Source: Nymphaea colorata | Taxonomy: Eukaryota; Streptophyta; Magnoliopsida; Nymphaeales; Nymphaeaceae | Direction of reading: 5' to 3' | DNA length: 64,000 bases | Assembly: GCF_008831285.2 (NCBI RefSeq) | Contig: NC_045147.1 | Span: 22,716,981 to 22,780,980, forward strand | In this document: in pieces, positions 46,501 to 57,840 of the stretch | Layout of the letters: each line of letters starts with the position of its first letter | How positions within the stretch are numbered: the stretch's first letter is position 1 | Position numbers and translations under genes: made by a program | Notes under the pieces: model-generated | What the model was told of the DNA's origin: nothing | What the model saw: the letters and a program-made list of their open reading frames with translations, nothing else | Database searches by the model: none

Positions 46501-48130
46501 AAATTTTTAAAATAAAAATAAGAACGAAAACCAATTGATTTAGGACACGAAAAAAAACAACATACTTTTTTATTATATCGGTCAATACGGAGCAATACTG
46601 ATCATTACATTATTATTGCCTATATGATATACATTGGTCGGCGGGTTCCACGCCGGGATCTCTTCTCACACGAGGAATACACTGGCTGCTCTGATATATT
46701 TACGTTTTAGTCGCCAGTGAAAGTGCGCTGAGTTGAGTTGTGACAGTGTTAATATAAAGTAACTAAATATCTCGATATAGCCAATATCCTGAAAATTTAC
46801 AATGTCATGAACATAGTGTCCTGAAATTACGTAAGTATCCTGAAATTCCTTTGGTGCATTTTTTGTTGTGTGCACTCGGGTGTCTGATCTTTATACTTCA
46901 TGTTTCCAGTATATGACAAAATGAAAGACTTATTAGACTTATCCTTCCCCTCCTAACTTTTTATGTCAGAAAATCTGGCCTTGTTGGTTGACCCAAATCC
47001 TTTGGTCACCTACCTGTTCACCAGTTTGAAGTTTAGGACTCTTTTTCTTCTTAAGATGGGAAATTGGGCTACCACAGGCGGCCTTGACTTGACTAGAGTG
47101 ATGGGAATTAAATAAATGGTAGGCATGTCGAAAACAAAGGGTGGAAGTTTGCCGCGTCCGTGTTATTCGAGTATATTTAATTATATTAATGAGAAGAGCC
47201 AAGGGCATTGGCATGGTGTGGGCATCAGTTTGAGATCTATGCCAAGACATTTTCTATGTTATGCATTATTTAACAAAAGAAGACATCTTCCCACATTTTA
47301 CGAGTAGGCTTGGCACTGGACCGGGCCGTCGCCGGGTACTCAGCTCGACTTGGACCCAGGCGCAATAAAAAGAAACCTAGGCTGGCCTGACTCTCATTAT
47401 CAGGCCAGCTCGGGTGAGCCCGACAAGCTCGATTTGGACTCGATAATTTATTTTTTTATTAATTTATATATATGGTATTTTATTATAATTAATTATATAT
47501 GTTATTTTATATTAAAATATATTTTTAAATTTAATCGGGCAAGGCCCGGGCGGGGATCGGGCTCAATTTCGAGTTGAGCCAGGCTCGGACTCGGTTTTTA
47601 GATGTCGGGTTGATCCGGACCAGATTCGTTATTGGGCCGGGTTGAACCGGCTCAGCCCAATGCCCAGACTTATTTACGAGAAGGGCATTTCAGTGATTTT
47701 ATAGGTAATTTTTTTTTCTCCAAGTTCCTCTTCTACTCTTATAAGGACGGAGAGATCTTCCACTTAAATAGTAGGAATATTTTAGTAAATTCAAAATACA
47801 TAACACATTGTCCCTTGGTAGGGTTTATGGCGTATAACATGGTAACCTACTCTTCTCTGCGGATCCTTCGAACAATTTTGCAGATATTTTATGGACAGAG
47901 ACTACTGGGGATGAGATCATACAGATGGCACAGAACACACAGCATGAGTGCCAAAGTTTTGTTTTTCAAAAACTAGGGGCGCCAATAGCCCCTGCGTGAG
48001 CCCTGAGTTTTCTTTCGAATTTCAACATAGTTTTAAGTCATAAGAAGTGGGAGAAGAAACCTACTATCAATCTAAGTTCAAGGATACTGCATGTGCATAA
48101 ATATTGTTTGTGTTTAAATTGTACATCCTT
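46501..48130. other. Intergenic between segmental duplication copies
   Basis: No gene supported. Contains the MITE at 47305-47672. The stretch 47955-48110 (CAAAGTTTTGTTTTTCAAAA onward) matches 49527-49865, so the duplicated block begins here. Confidence 0.6.
47297..47680. mobile_element. hAT-type MITE with 8-bp target duplication
   Basis: The element at 47305-47672 (368 bp) is flanked by identical TTTACGAG repeats at 47297-47304 and 47673-47680. Left terminus TAGGCTTGGCACTGG and right terminus CCAATGCCCAGACTTA are imperfect inverted repeats. GC-rich arms surround an AT-rich core; no transposase. The 8-bp duplication and TA(G/A)G-type ends are those of hAT elements. Confidence 0.88.
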
Positions 48131-48594
48131 TCCTCCTCAGTTTTCAAAGAACAGACTCGCTTGCACTTATTCCAATGGGATGGCAGGCATCAACAGAAAA
48201 TTGAACTCACAGGGAATGTAGACACAGACCTCCTAACAATCTAAAGAAAACCAATACCAACAGGTTAACAGAAGACTGTTACCTGCTCGTCCAGCCTAAC
48301 CCGAATTAAAGATCAATAAAAGAAAGCAATTAACCATGTTCATAACGACAATCCGTTCCGCCGTAGTTCAGCAACATCCTGCCCACCGCGGCATTCAACA
48401 TCCGGTTATCAGTCTGCAACATAGCCGTAGGAATGTCGCGCCTTCAATTTAGGCAAAGACCTGCTGCTGAAACGCGCGAGCCAGCTTGTTATAGCGATGG
48501 AGAAAGATGATAAACGAGAGTAAAATTTGTAATTTTGATATTAAGAGATGCTTGTCTCGACTTGAACGAGGGTACTATTGTTGGCAGCAGATGA

Positions 48595-48601
<7 letters not shown>

Positions 48602-48670
<69 letters not shown>
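48602..48670. repeat. Long (GA)n microsatellite
   Basis: About 69 bp of GA dinucleotides. The homologous positions at 43997 and 50335 hold only about 10-20 bp, so the tract grew in this copy. Confidence 0.97.
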
Positions 48671-48673
<3 letters not shown>

Positions 48674-48827
48674 ATATTGTAAGTCAATATGAGAAACTTT
48701 ATTAAGTCACAACTTTCTTCTTTGCATCAAAACAGGTCAACTTGATGCATCGTTATTAACTTTTATGTATTTCCACACAAGCATGCATGGGGAGTAAAGT
48801 TGCACTGATCGCATCATTCCCGCCCAG

Positions 48828-49186
48828 ACTTTAGAAGCCACAGCCCTTGCCGGCGCCACCCCCTTACCCGCCGCCACCAATGGCAGAGCCAAAAATATTT
48901 TGCTAAGGGGACACCGTTGTATAAATTTTCACTTTTGATAGGGGTACAACATATATAAATAAGTAAATCAGTGTAAGACATTTATATAAAAATAAAAAAA
49001 AAATTGGTTGTTAGTATGAGCAACTGTCCACACCAACCTATATGTAGCTCTATTACTTCCGCCACCTGATCTGCCACCAGCACCAGCTCCAAATCCGCCA
49101 CCAGTGCCACCTCCTAAACTTCCACCAAAGCCTCTACCATCTCCTCTTTCAAACCTGCCACCTGCACCACCTCCAAAGCCATTAGT
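48828..49186 (-). pseudogene. 5'-truncated glycine-rich relic split by an insertion
   Basis: On the minus strand, 48828-48883 encodes the GAGKGGGF-like end (here with Cys in the last GGG) and its stop. 49052-49186 encodes more GGGX sequence that ends abruptly. Between them lies a family A repeat insertion. The signal peptide, start codon and promoter are missing, so no secreted product is possible. Confidence 0.85.
48885..49052. mobile_element. Family A repeat inserted in glycine-rich relic
   Basis: Starts AATGGCAGAGCCAAAAATAT, holds AAGGGGACACCG and TATATAAATAAGTAAATC, ends CCTATATGTAGCTCTATTAC. It is flanked on both sides by CCGCCACC, which may be a target duplication, though the same octamer is common in the host repeat. 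This insertion defines the family A ends best. Confidence 0.7.
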
Positions 49187-49636
49187 TTTTTTGAGCCCTG
49201 CTTTTCTATTTTGTCATTGAAAGGAAAATATTTTTCAATTTTGTCATTACATTTTGTGTTTCCTAAAAGAGGACGCTTTGTAAGTGGTCTCCTACTCTTT
49301 TCTAACACCAGACCGAGCACGCTCTTTGCATTGAGGACCCCTGCAATCTTGTTTTCTAATCAATGTAATCCATATCGTTTCAAGGACATCGGAAATAACA
49401 TATTCATCGGCGTATGGGTGTTATAGCCTAAGCCCAGTAGTGGAGACAAAGTATTTCTTAGGGGGCCACTATATAATTTTGAAAAAGTTAACCAGGGACA
49501 AAATAAAAATTTTAAAGTCAATAAGTGGCAAAGTTTTGTTTTTCAAAAACTAAGGGCGCCTATAGCCCCTGCCTGCTCCCCGGCTCGATCGGCTCCTGCA
49601 TGAGCCCTGAGTTTTCTTTCGAATTTGAACACAGTT

Positions 49637-49812
49637 TTACAACCAGTGGGGAGCCAGAAATTTCTGCCCTGAGGGGCACTACAAATCTAAATTTCAAATC
49701 TTAAGGGGAACTTATATATAAAAAACTGAAAATTAATGAAGTTCTTGTATGTAAATAATGTAATTTTTTTGTGCTGATTGCCCATACCAACAATAGTGTA
49801 GCTCCCCCTTTG
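49637..49812. mobile_element. Family A repeat absent from the duplicate site
   Basis: Begins CCAGTGGGGAGCCAGAAATT, has GAGGGGCACTAC, and ends TAGTGTAGCTCCCCCTTT. The paralogous segment (48000-48070) lacks it: there the AGTTTT block is followed within about 30 bp by AACCTACTATCAATCTAAG. So it inserted after the duplication or was lost from the other copy. A second fragment of the same family is at about 49435-49530. Confidence 0.65.
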
Positions 49813-50516
49813 GAACAAACCTACTATCAATCTAAGTTCAAGGATATTGCATGTTTATAAATATTGTTTGCAACTTATTCAAATGAAACATTGCTGGGAG
49901 AATATATGTAGAAGAAAGAATAAAAGGGATGACAGGCATCAACAGAGACATTTAACTCATCTAGACACAGATCTCCTGACAATCTATAGAGAACAAATAC
50001 CCACAGGTTAACAGAACAGAACACTGTTACCTGCTCGTCTAGCTTAACCCGAATTAAAGACCAATAGAAGAAAGTAATTAACTATTTTCGTAACGACAAT
50101 CCGTTCCGCCGTAGTTCAGCAACATACTGCCCATGCGGCATTCAACATCAGGTTATCAATCTGCGCCATCAATTTAGGCAAGACCTGCTGCTGAAACGCG
50201 CAAACCAGCTTGTAATAGCGATGGAGGAAGATGAAAAACGCCAGTGAAATTTGTAATTTTGATACTAAGAGATACTTGTCTCGACTTGACTGAGGGCACG
50301 AATGTTCGCAGCACGTGCGCATGCGTGCGCACGGAGAGAGAGAGAGATCATATCGTAAGTCAATGTGAGAAAGTTTTGTTAAGTCACAACTTTCATTTTT
50401 GCATCAAAACATGTTAACTTGATGCATCGTTATTAACTTCTATGTATTTTTCATAAGGGATAGGCATACTGCATTGGGCATAGAGTTTAACTGGCGGCGT
50501 TTTCCCCGCCAAGATA

Positions 50517-51259
50517 TTAGAAGCCACCACCCTTGCCGGCACCACCCCCATACCCACCACCTGATCCTCCTCCAAGATCTCTACCACCTCTTCCTCCAAA
50601 CCGACCACCGGAACCGCCTCCAAATCCTCCACCATGGCCACCTCCGAAGCCGCCTCCAGACCCACCACCTTGACCACCTCCAAAGCCACCACCAAACCCG
50701 CCTCCAATACCACCGCCGGCACCACAACCAGATCCACCGCCCTTACCACCTACAAAGCCACCACCAAACCCGCCTCCAAAACCACCGCCGGCACCACCAC
50801 CAGATCCACCGCCCTTACCACCTCCAAACCCACCACCAGACCCGCCTCCAAACCCACCACCAAACCCACCACTTGACCCTCCTCCGAAACCACCACCAGA
50901 CCCTCCTCCGAAACCACCACCAGATTCTCCCCCCTTACCTCCTCCAAAGCCACCACCAGACCCTCCTCCGAACCCGCCACCCTGACCACCTCTAAACCCC
51001 CCACCATGCCCTCCTCCAAAACCTCCACCCGACCCCCCACCAAACCCACCGCCTTGACCACCTCCAAACCCACCACCTTGACCACCACCAGATCCGCCTC
51101 CTATGCTACCACCGCCACCATACCCGCCGCCACCACCGGCTCCTCCACCAAGACCTCCACCTTCAATGAACTTCTCCTCCTGGATCCACCTTCCATCAGC
51201 AACCACCAGCAACAACACAAGGCTTATAACCGCAGCACTCTTAAGAAGAAGCCTCCCAT
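50517..51259 (-). pseudogene. Glycine-rich gene 3 with start codon out of frame
   Basis: The glycine frame ends at 50517 and is open through the body and the signal-like stretch (LLLKSAAVISLVLLLVVADG, then RWIQEEKFIEGGG). It contains no ATG. The ATG at 51257-51259 that corresponds to the start of gene 2 is followed by GGGAGGC where gene 2 has GGGGAGGC. One G is missing, so it reads about 11 codons to a stop. The glycine frame can only be entered from a non-AUG codon further 5'. A TATA box is kept at 51329-51337. It is otherwise intact, about 245 aa, so it is a very recent loss, a non-AUG-initiated gene, or a one-base sequencing error. Confidence 0.8.
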
Positions 51260-51328
51260 CTTCTTCTGTTACAGAAGACAGCTCCTTCAAATTGCACTCA
51301 CAATGGCCAACGCCACAGGGTGAACCAG

Positions 51329-51337
51329 TATTTATAG
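51329..51337 (-). promoter_or_regulatory. TATA box of glycine-rich gene 3
   Basis: CTATAAATA on the minus strand, about 70 bp upstream of the shifted ATG, same context as gene 2. Confidence 0.8.
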
Positions 51338-53178
51338 AGGAGACCAGTGGAAAGGATCATATCTCCCAAAGAAGCAGAACAAGAGAAATCGCCATTGAAA
51401 AATGGAAGCAGCGAAGGCAGGCTGCTGGCCGTCGTCTCCAGAATTTGACTCCGTTGCATGAATCAGACGATGCTTTAATCTTCGCAACTATCCATCGAAC
51501 TTCGAAGTCAAAAGTCTCTCTCTATCTCTGACTCATGAACTACTCTCGCTCTTTTTAAATTTATTTTCGTAGGTTTTTGTAAAACACGATCAGTTTGCAA
51601 CAAATCTTTTGTCACCAACACCACGAGTCGTATCTGGAAGGGGGGAGTTCCATGCCTTATCTCTTCTCAAACAGTTGAGCTGCACTGACCAGAAGATCCA
51701 ACATCCGTTTTCCATATCTGTTTTTTGGGTGGTTGAAAGTGAGAAGTGCGCATCCTCATAGATGGTTGTCGACAGTGCCCACCATGAACCCAAGTTGCAA
51801 CACGCAAGCTATGCTCCACTAATTGTCCACGAGACTGTCTCGATATGAGAAACTTGTCTTCGTTATATTTAGATTGGGATTTCTTTTACCCTGATGTCAT
51901 TAAGTTGTAGCCCTCACATTGACAAATCAGCTTTCACCAGTTGGGGATTGATGGAAACTGTTGTTATCAAGTAACTCATGAAATATGCCGATCCAACTAT
52001 CTATATACTGAATATGCTGAAACTTAATATATGCTATCTAACTTATCCTCAGAAACAAATTAATTTATGTATGCTATCTATATGGTCGATTTCATAAAAA
52101 TCAACATCCGCTAGTATCCTTATTTCTTCCCCCCTGAAAGTCGTATTCTACTCAACTGTCTTTTCATGTTCACGAGACTTATGAGCATACTGACTACATA
52201 TATATATTGTAGTTCAGATAAATTCTGTTTGCAAACCACAACTCACAGACTCACAGATTCTGAAATTGATAGCTATCTGTAGACTTCTAAGCTAAAATTC
52301 AAGGACGTCTGAAAGTAGCCGAACGTTGATAATCCACCTATGCAGTGTGACTTGCTTTAAACAATTTGGAAGTAGTTGATGCGAGTGGAACTTAGGACAG
52401 GAATGGAAGAGATTGATATCTTCTTTTCGAGACTAGCATGATCACTAAATGAACCAATTTCTGCCTTCTTTGAATCCTTACTACATGACATCATTGTTGC
52501 AACAAAAGAAAGTATCAAATTACTTATCGATATGGCATATCGGCTTGCATCCCCCCATATTTTGATTTATAAATTTTAAAAATAAATAAAGAATTTTAAA
52601 TTGCTTTTTAAAATAAAAGTAAGATGGAAAACCTGTAGATTTGAAATACGCTTGTATTCTGTCTTCGGATACGGAGTAATTCTGAACATAAAATTATTGG
52701 GTATATGATACATATTAGTAGCTGTGTTTGGGAGGTTTAGTAAAACCGTGACATGTTTATAATTGCCATTGGTTTCCAGGAGAGGTTGGGCAAACAAATT
52801 GAGGAGACTTGGACATACAAACTGCTGCCTAATACAAACTTACATTTTCATTTTTTCTTGTTAGTTTAATATTAGTGGAGACTCAACTTTTAGTTCAAGG
52901 TCATGCATTTAACAAGTGCTGCATTATTTATTATTCGGGAAGTGTTCAAGCAAAAAATTTGATGTTGCAGTGAGGCCAATGTTGCTAAAATTTCTGGACT
53001 GGTAAAATGCGTAAGCGAATACGATGAGATGCAATATCTATTATATGGGAACACTTTTCAAGATTCATTCCGTGGTCATTTATTTTATTAAAAACAATAC
53101 AGTAAGTAATTCATAAAATATTGAAGCAAAAAGGGTAGGTTGCATGAAGTTGTTCAGTAAGCACATCGCGCGGAAAAA

Positions 53179-54033
53179 TCAGAAGCCTCGGCCCGCACCA
53201 CCGCCAAATTCGCCACCTTCCCCACCTCCGAAGCCACCACCAGCTCCTCCACCAAAGCCACCTCCTGCACCACCCCCAAAGCCACCAGCAGCTCCTCCGC
53301 CCAACCCACCTCCAAATCCACCACCTTTCCCACCTCCAAAACCACTGCTTGATCCGAAGCCGCCACCCTTGTCTCCACCAAACCCACCACCAGATCCACC
53401 TCCAACTCCTCCTCCAATACCACCACCTGCACCGCCTCCTACTCCACCACCCAGGCCGCTACCCCCACCGGGCCACCAGTGCCTCCTCCAAGCCCTGAAC
53501 CGCCACCTGCAGCACCTCCAACTCCTCCTCGAATACCACCACCAGCTCCACCTCCAACACCGCCTCCAATTCCTCCACCAGAACCTTTGCCACCTCCAGC
53601 GCCACCTCCCACTCCTCCTCCAAGACCACTACCCCCACCAGCTCCACCACCCAGTCCACCACCTGCACCTCCTCCCAGCCCGGCACCCCCACCTGCCCCA
53701 CCTCCGAGTCCCCCGCCAGCGCCTCCACCTCCACCATGACCACCTCCCCTGCCACCTCAAAGCCCACCGTGACCACCACCAAACCCACCTCCCATACCAC
53801 CACCAGATCCACCCCCTATCCCACCACCATGACCGCCACCCAGCCCACCCCAAGACCACCACCAGCCCCGCCACAAGACCACCACCAGCCCCGCCACCGA
53901 ACCCACCATCAGCGCCTCCACCAAGACCCCCACCGCCTGCTAAATTGTCCTTCTCGATCCACCACCCATCAGCAATGACCAACAAAAACAGAAGCCCCAA
54001 CAGTCCAGCGCCCTTGAGAAGAAACTTCCCCAT
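53179..54033 (-). pseudogene. Glycine-rich gene 4, frameshifted
   Basis: ATG at 54033 begins MGKFLLKGAGLLGLLF then LVIADGWWIEK, a signal peptide nearest to that of glycine-rich protein 1. The glycine frame then shifts near 53850-53896, where a 23-bp tandem duplication lies. The middle part (about 53462-53850) is glycine-coding in another frame and has an in-frame TGA near 53757. A second shift near 53461 returns to the original frame, which reaches the GRGF end and stop at 53179. From the ATG the reading becomes Trp/Val-rich and stops at about 53629. The long Pro-rich frame on the other strand (53144-54091) is its antisense shadow. Confidence 0.85.
53851..53896 (-). repeat. 23-bp tandem duplication at the gene 4 frameshift
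   Basis: Units 53851-53873 and 53874-53896 are identical, starting CAAGACCACCACCAGCC on the plus strand. 23 is not a multiple of three, so it alone shifts frame; frame comparison shows a further small indel nearby. Confidence 0.92.
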
Positions 54034-54099
54034 CCCCTTCCTAACAAGACTGGCACTGATTGCACTCAGAATGCTCAATACCATAGAGTGATCAAGCAT

Positions 54100-54110
54100 T
54101 TATATGAACA
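54100..54110 (-). promoter_or_regulatory. TATA box of glycine-rich pseudogene 4
   Basis: CATATAAATGC on the minus strand about 70 bp from ATG 54033. The two extra ATGs at 54099 and 54084 lie at or just after it and are probably not in the mRNA. Confidence 0.6.
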
Positions 54111-57100
54111 AGCCCGACTAAGAAGATGGTGGCATGCAGGTGGAAAGAGCGGACGGATCGCTCGTCCTAGATCTGGAATCTGCGCGCCAGAACTAAGCGG
54201 TGCACTTGATAGACAGCTTTCTCTCTCGTTTTTTTTAAATTTTAATTCCATACCTCGTTTTTCAATCTTGGTTGGTTGCATGAATCTTTGACAAGGAAGA
54301 TCATTTACGGTGGCTGTGACAGCTAAGTCCTTAAACTATGGCTTCTGCTCACTTGACAGGGAGAAAAGCAAAGCTTCGTGCTATTTCTATTACTATTACC
54401 TGTTTGAAAGTTGAAGAAAAAGATTTCAGTTATTCTTAGATAACTTGATTATTGCCAGGCGTCTCTATTCTTTATCAGAAAGCTTTATTTCAGCATGCGG
54501 CAAGCATACCATTTATGTGCTACATGGTATATGAACTGTGTTAACCAAACAAAATGCTGCACCTGGGTAGTGACACGAATTTGGTGTGGGCACTCCATAT
54601 AATTTTAAAATTATCACAATGTAATGTTGAGACATTACAAAGCATTTTTTGATGAGCGGGAGTGGGCAGTGCCTCACCCCAGCAAACAAATAGCTCCTAA
54701 CTCACCCTATGTTGTGATTTAGACATTTGCCGAAAGTCCACACATCGTTTTGCAAAGTGTTTGGAAAGAAGATTTTTCATCTGTATATTTTTGTTCACCT
54801 TAGGGGTTGGCTCAAGGTGAACTATAGGCGGTCACAACAACCTCTACAAGTTGAAGCACATTGGGGTAACACCTAAAGCAGGTCTTGTACTCTAAAAAAA
54901 CAAATGTTGGGTGAGAGATTGTTGAGGTAAGTCTCCCCCTTACTCTAAAATGAAGACCATTTGTGGGTTATGGTGTACCAGAATCTTAAATATTTAAGAC
55001 ATAATTATCATGGATCAGCCACTTTGTGCTAAGACAATTATCTCAGTTTAAGTAAGAAGCTTAGTGGGTGGTTGATGATAAAGACCAGTGCTCATTAATG
55101 ATCTCTTCTTATTCGGTGCTTTGTGCTGGCAGCCCAAAAATAGGTTCCTGAAAACGGCGAGGAAATTTTCTGCCGGATTTGGCTTTAAACCTTGCTGGCT
55201 TCCACCACACCAAGAATCCAACCAACAGCTTGGACATTTATTTTAGTTGTTATTAACAATACCCTTTGAAGAAACCAGCATGCTGCAAGAAACTGAATTA
55301 GACTCATGCAAATAAGACTTGCAAATCTCTCATTCTGAATATTTTGACGGAGTCGAGAAATAATCTTTTTTTCATTTTGTCATCGGGTCTTCCTAGTTTT
55401 ATAGCAACTAAATCTAGCAAGCTCCTAGATTACCAGAAAAAGAAATGTGATGACGCTATCCTACCATCAATCTAATATACGAAGGGGAGATCAGAAGGCC
55501 GTCAGGACCCCCTAAGCAACTAGTCAACATTGGCAAACCCATATAACGCTAGTTTATGAATTTTATTAGGGTAGATTTATAAAATACTAAAATTAATGCT
55601 TGATGAATCTTGTCGAATGTTAAGGTAGATTCATGGGATACACACAGTCACAGAGTGTCTTTGCTACCAAACAACTCCTCTTCCTCTTCTTCCTGTTCAT
55701 TCTAACCCGGTGGCAGCTTTCATTAGACGTATTTCAGAGCAGTGAGCTGTAGCAGGTTGGGATACGACTGAAAAATTTCCACCAAAATACTAAATTCAGC
55801 AGACATAGAATTTGTAGCTAAATGGATAAAAGTTTGTGCCTGATGTGGTTTATGACTTCAAAATATATCTCAGTCCTACAAATATTGAACTTGAAAGTTA
55901 GTTGATCCAGACGTACGGAAATCAGAAATCTATGGTTTTATATTTGCAAAACTAGGGATAACGTATTGTAATGGCTATGAAGGCAAGGAGAAGTTATCCC
56001 GTACGTCGGCCTAGCCTAGTGCAAGCTGGTCTGTAAACCAGCATATTATCAGTCTAGACTCTTCCTTGAACACAAAGTAATTGATTCTCAGTTCTCGTTA
56101 TAAAATTTCAGGTTGGCATAGGAATGTCGGAGCCACTACAGGGCCAGGTGGCCATGTTCCAAAGGGATTTGACTTCTCAGGTGGGTACTCCGCCGGAGTA
56201 CCGGGACTGTGCTCTATAATGGTGGTAGTGAAGCAGTTGTGCATTTTCTGTTATTTGAAGAGGCAAATCAGCTTATTAAATAGGGATTGAATCTGATCCT
56301 TAAGGGGGTTGGTGAAATAAATGAAGTAGGGGTTGGTAGGCACCCAGTTTCAATTTCAAGCTCACATGGAGTCAATTATCTGTATTGCAAATTAAAGGAA
56401 AGACATGAATGTGCAAGTTGAAACAGATGTGTCATTCCAATGCAACAAAAGCTGGTCTGAGATCCTGGGAAGATAGGGGCTTCAACTTTCAACGGTAGGA
56501 TGAAATACAGAGCATGTTCATCCGAGATAGGGATTGAATTAGCATGTAGGAATTCAAAAACACTACTGGAGCTGCCATAGTGTTAAATCAATGGCATCTT
56601 TAATTTTTTTTTATTCTTTGAAGAGGTAAACCAGTTTATTCAACCGGGGGGTTCAGTACAATCCACGTGATATATATATATGCACACACACACAGAAAGA
56701 GAGAGAGAGAGGAAAATTGGTGAAAACCAAACAGCTTGGGTAAGAGAAAAAAACTAAACCTATTAAAATTTTCTTACTTAAATAATATTCTTTTAATAAT
56801 AAAAAGAACTTCTCTTAACATCGAAAGTTTGATAGTAAAAAGTTTTTTTTTTCAAAAATGATTTGAGCTAAAGCATGATTTATATTACATTAGTGTTTAT
56901 AAACACATTAAAGGCTCACATAGACACTATTTAACACAAATATAGGAGGTCTGCTTTTCATCCCTTGCCCAAGTAGTCTGGCACCTCGGCAAAATGTCAT
57001 TCTTCGGACCACTAGAAACTTCATGTATGCAAGATTTAATTTTTCAAGTTGACCCCAACCAAGCATGTTGATCAGATTTATGTGGCCGAATTTTGGACAA

Positions 57101-57800
57101 AAACTTAAAATTAGGATTCCATGGACCATTTAATCAGTATTGTCATAACTGGTTAGTAACAAAAAGAGTAACTGTACCTCTAAAGGTTCTTTGCTAGACC
57201 TGAGGTAAGTAAACCTTATTAATGACAACACAATAAAGAAAAACTGTGAAATTAAGTGCTTAAGATACTCTTGATATTGATTTGCTGGTCCTGAAAGGTC
57301 GCGATAGAGTTCTTTCTTTTTTTCTCCTTTTTTGAATTGAGGGAGATTTCATCACCAAACCTTTTAAGGACAACACCATGTCAAGCTCAGCTGCTCAAGA
57401 AACAAATGACGGGGTTAGAATTTGGTCAGGGAAAATGCAGTCATATAGATTGGATCCTTCAATGCACTATTAATCCGACTTTCTCTTTCTTTTGCCAAAA
57501 ATAACTATTTATGTGCCGCTAGCTTCTTTTGCAATTTTTTTTTTTTACCTCAGAAAAAAGACGGGGAGTTAATAAGATCAAGGACCATCTAATTCCTGGC
57601 TTTTTGATAGGCCACAGGTATTATTCTTCCAGAATTTCAAAGGATGTCTCAGCCTGTTGAGCAGAGAAAGTGCGGCGAGACTCCATGCAATAAGTGCACC
57701 GCCCGATGAGTCAAGAGCGCGGTAGAATCTTAAGGAGACAAATCAGCAGAGGCCCTCAGCTGGATGCACTCGTTTGTCATTTCCAATTCTTCTCTTTGGG
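54111..57800. other. Intergenic, no gene supported
   Basis: About 3.7 kb. A diverged family C MITE-like stretch is at 55560-55680 (AGGGTAGATTTATAAAATAC, GTAGATTCATGGGATAC). A short TA/CA/GA microsatellite is at 56670-56712. A 69-codon frame at 56081-56290 contains GPGGHVPKGFDFSGGYSAG but matches no family I know. Confidence 0.55.
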
Positions 57801-57802
57801 GC

Positions 57803-57811
57803 CTATAAATA
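57803..57811 (+). promoter_or_regulatory. TATA box of inverted glycine-rich pseudogene
   Basis: CTATAAATA on the plus strand, 30 to 38 bp before the ATG at 57841. Confidence 0.6.
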
Positions 57812-57840
57812 GTCGGTCACTCTAAGGTGTCCTCAAAAGA

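Larger units (their letters stand above)
48130..49190. repeat. Segmental duplication copy 2 (with truncated glycine-rich relic)
   Basis: The 3' flank of the relic (48400-48780) matches 43840-44150 and 50140-50455 closely. The copy ends within the glycine-rich body near 49186; the signal-peptide half and promoter are absent. Confidence 0.75.
49830..52640. repeat. Segmental duplication copy 3 (with start-shifted glycine-rich gene)
   Basis: Matches copy 1 across the 3' flank, the gene, and the promoter-side flank to beyond 52400. GAACGTTGATAATCCACC at 52322 pairs with GAACGTTGACTAATCGACC near 46350. Limits approximate. Confidence 0.8.
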
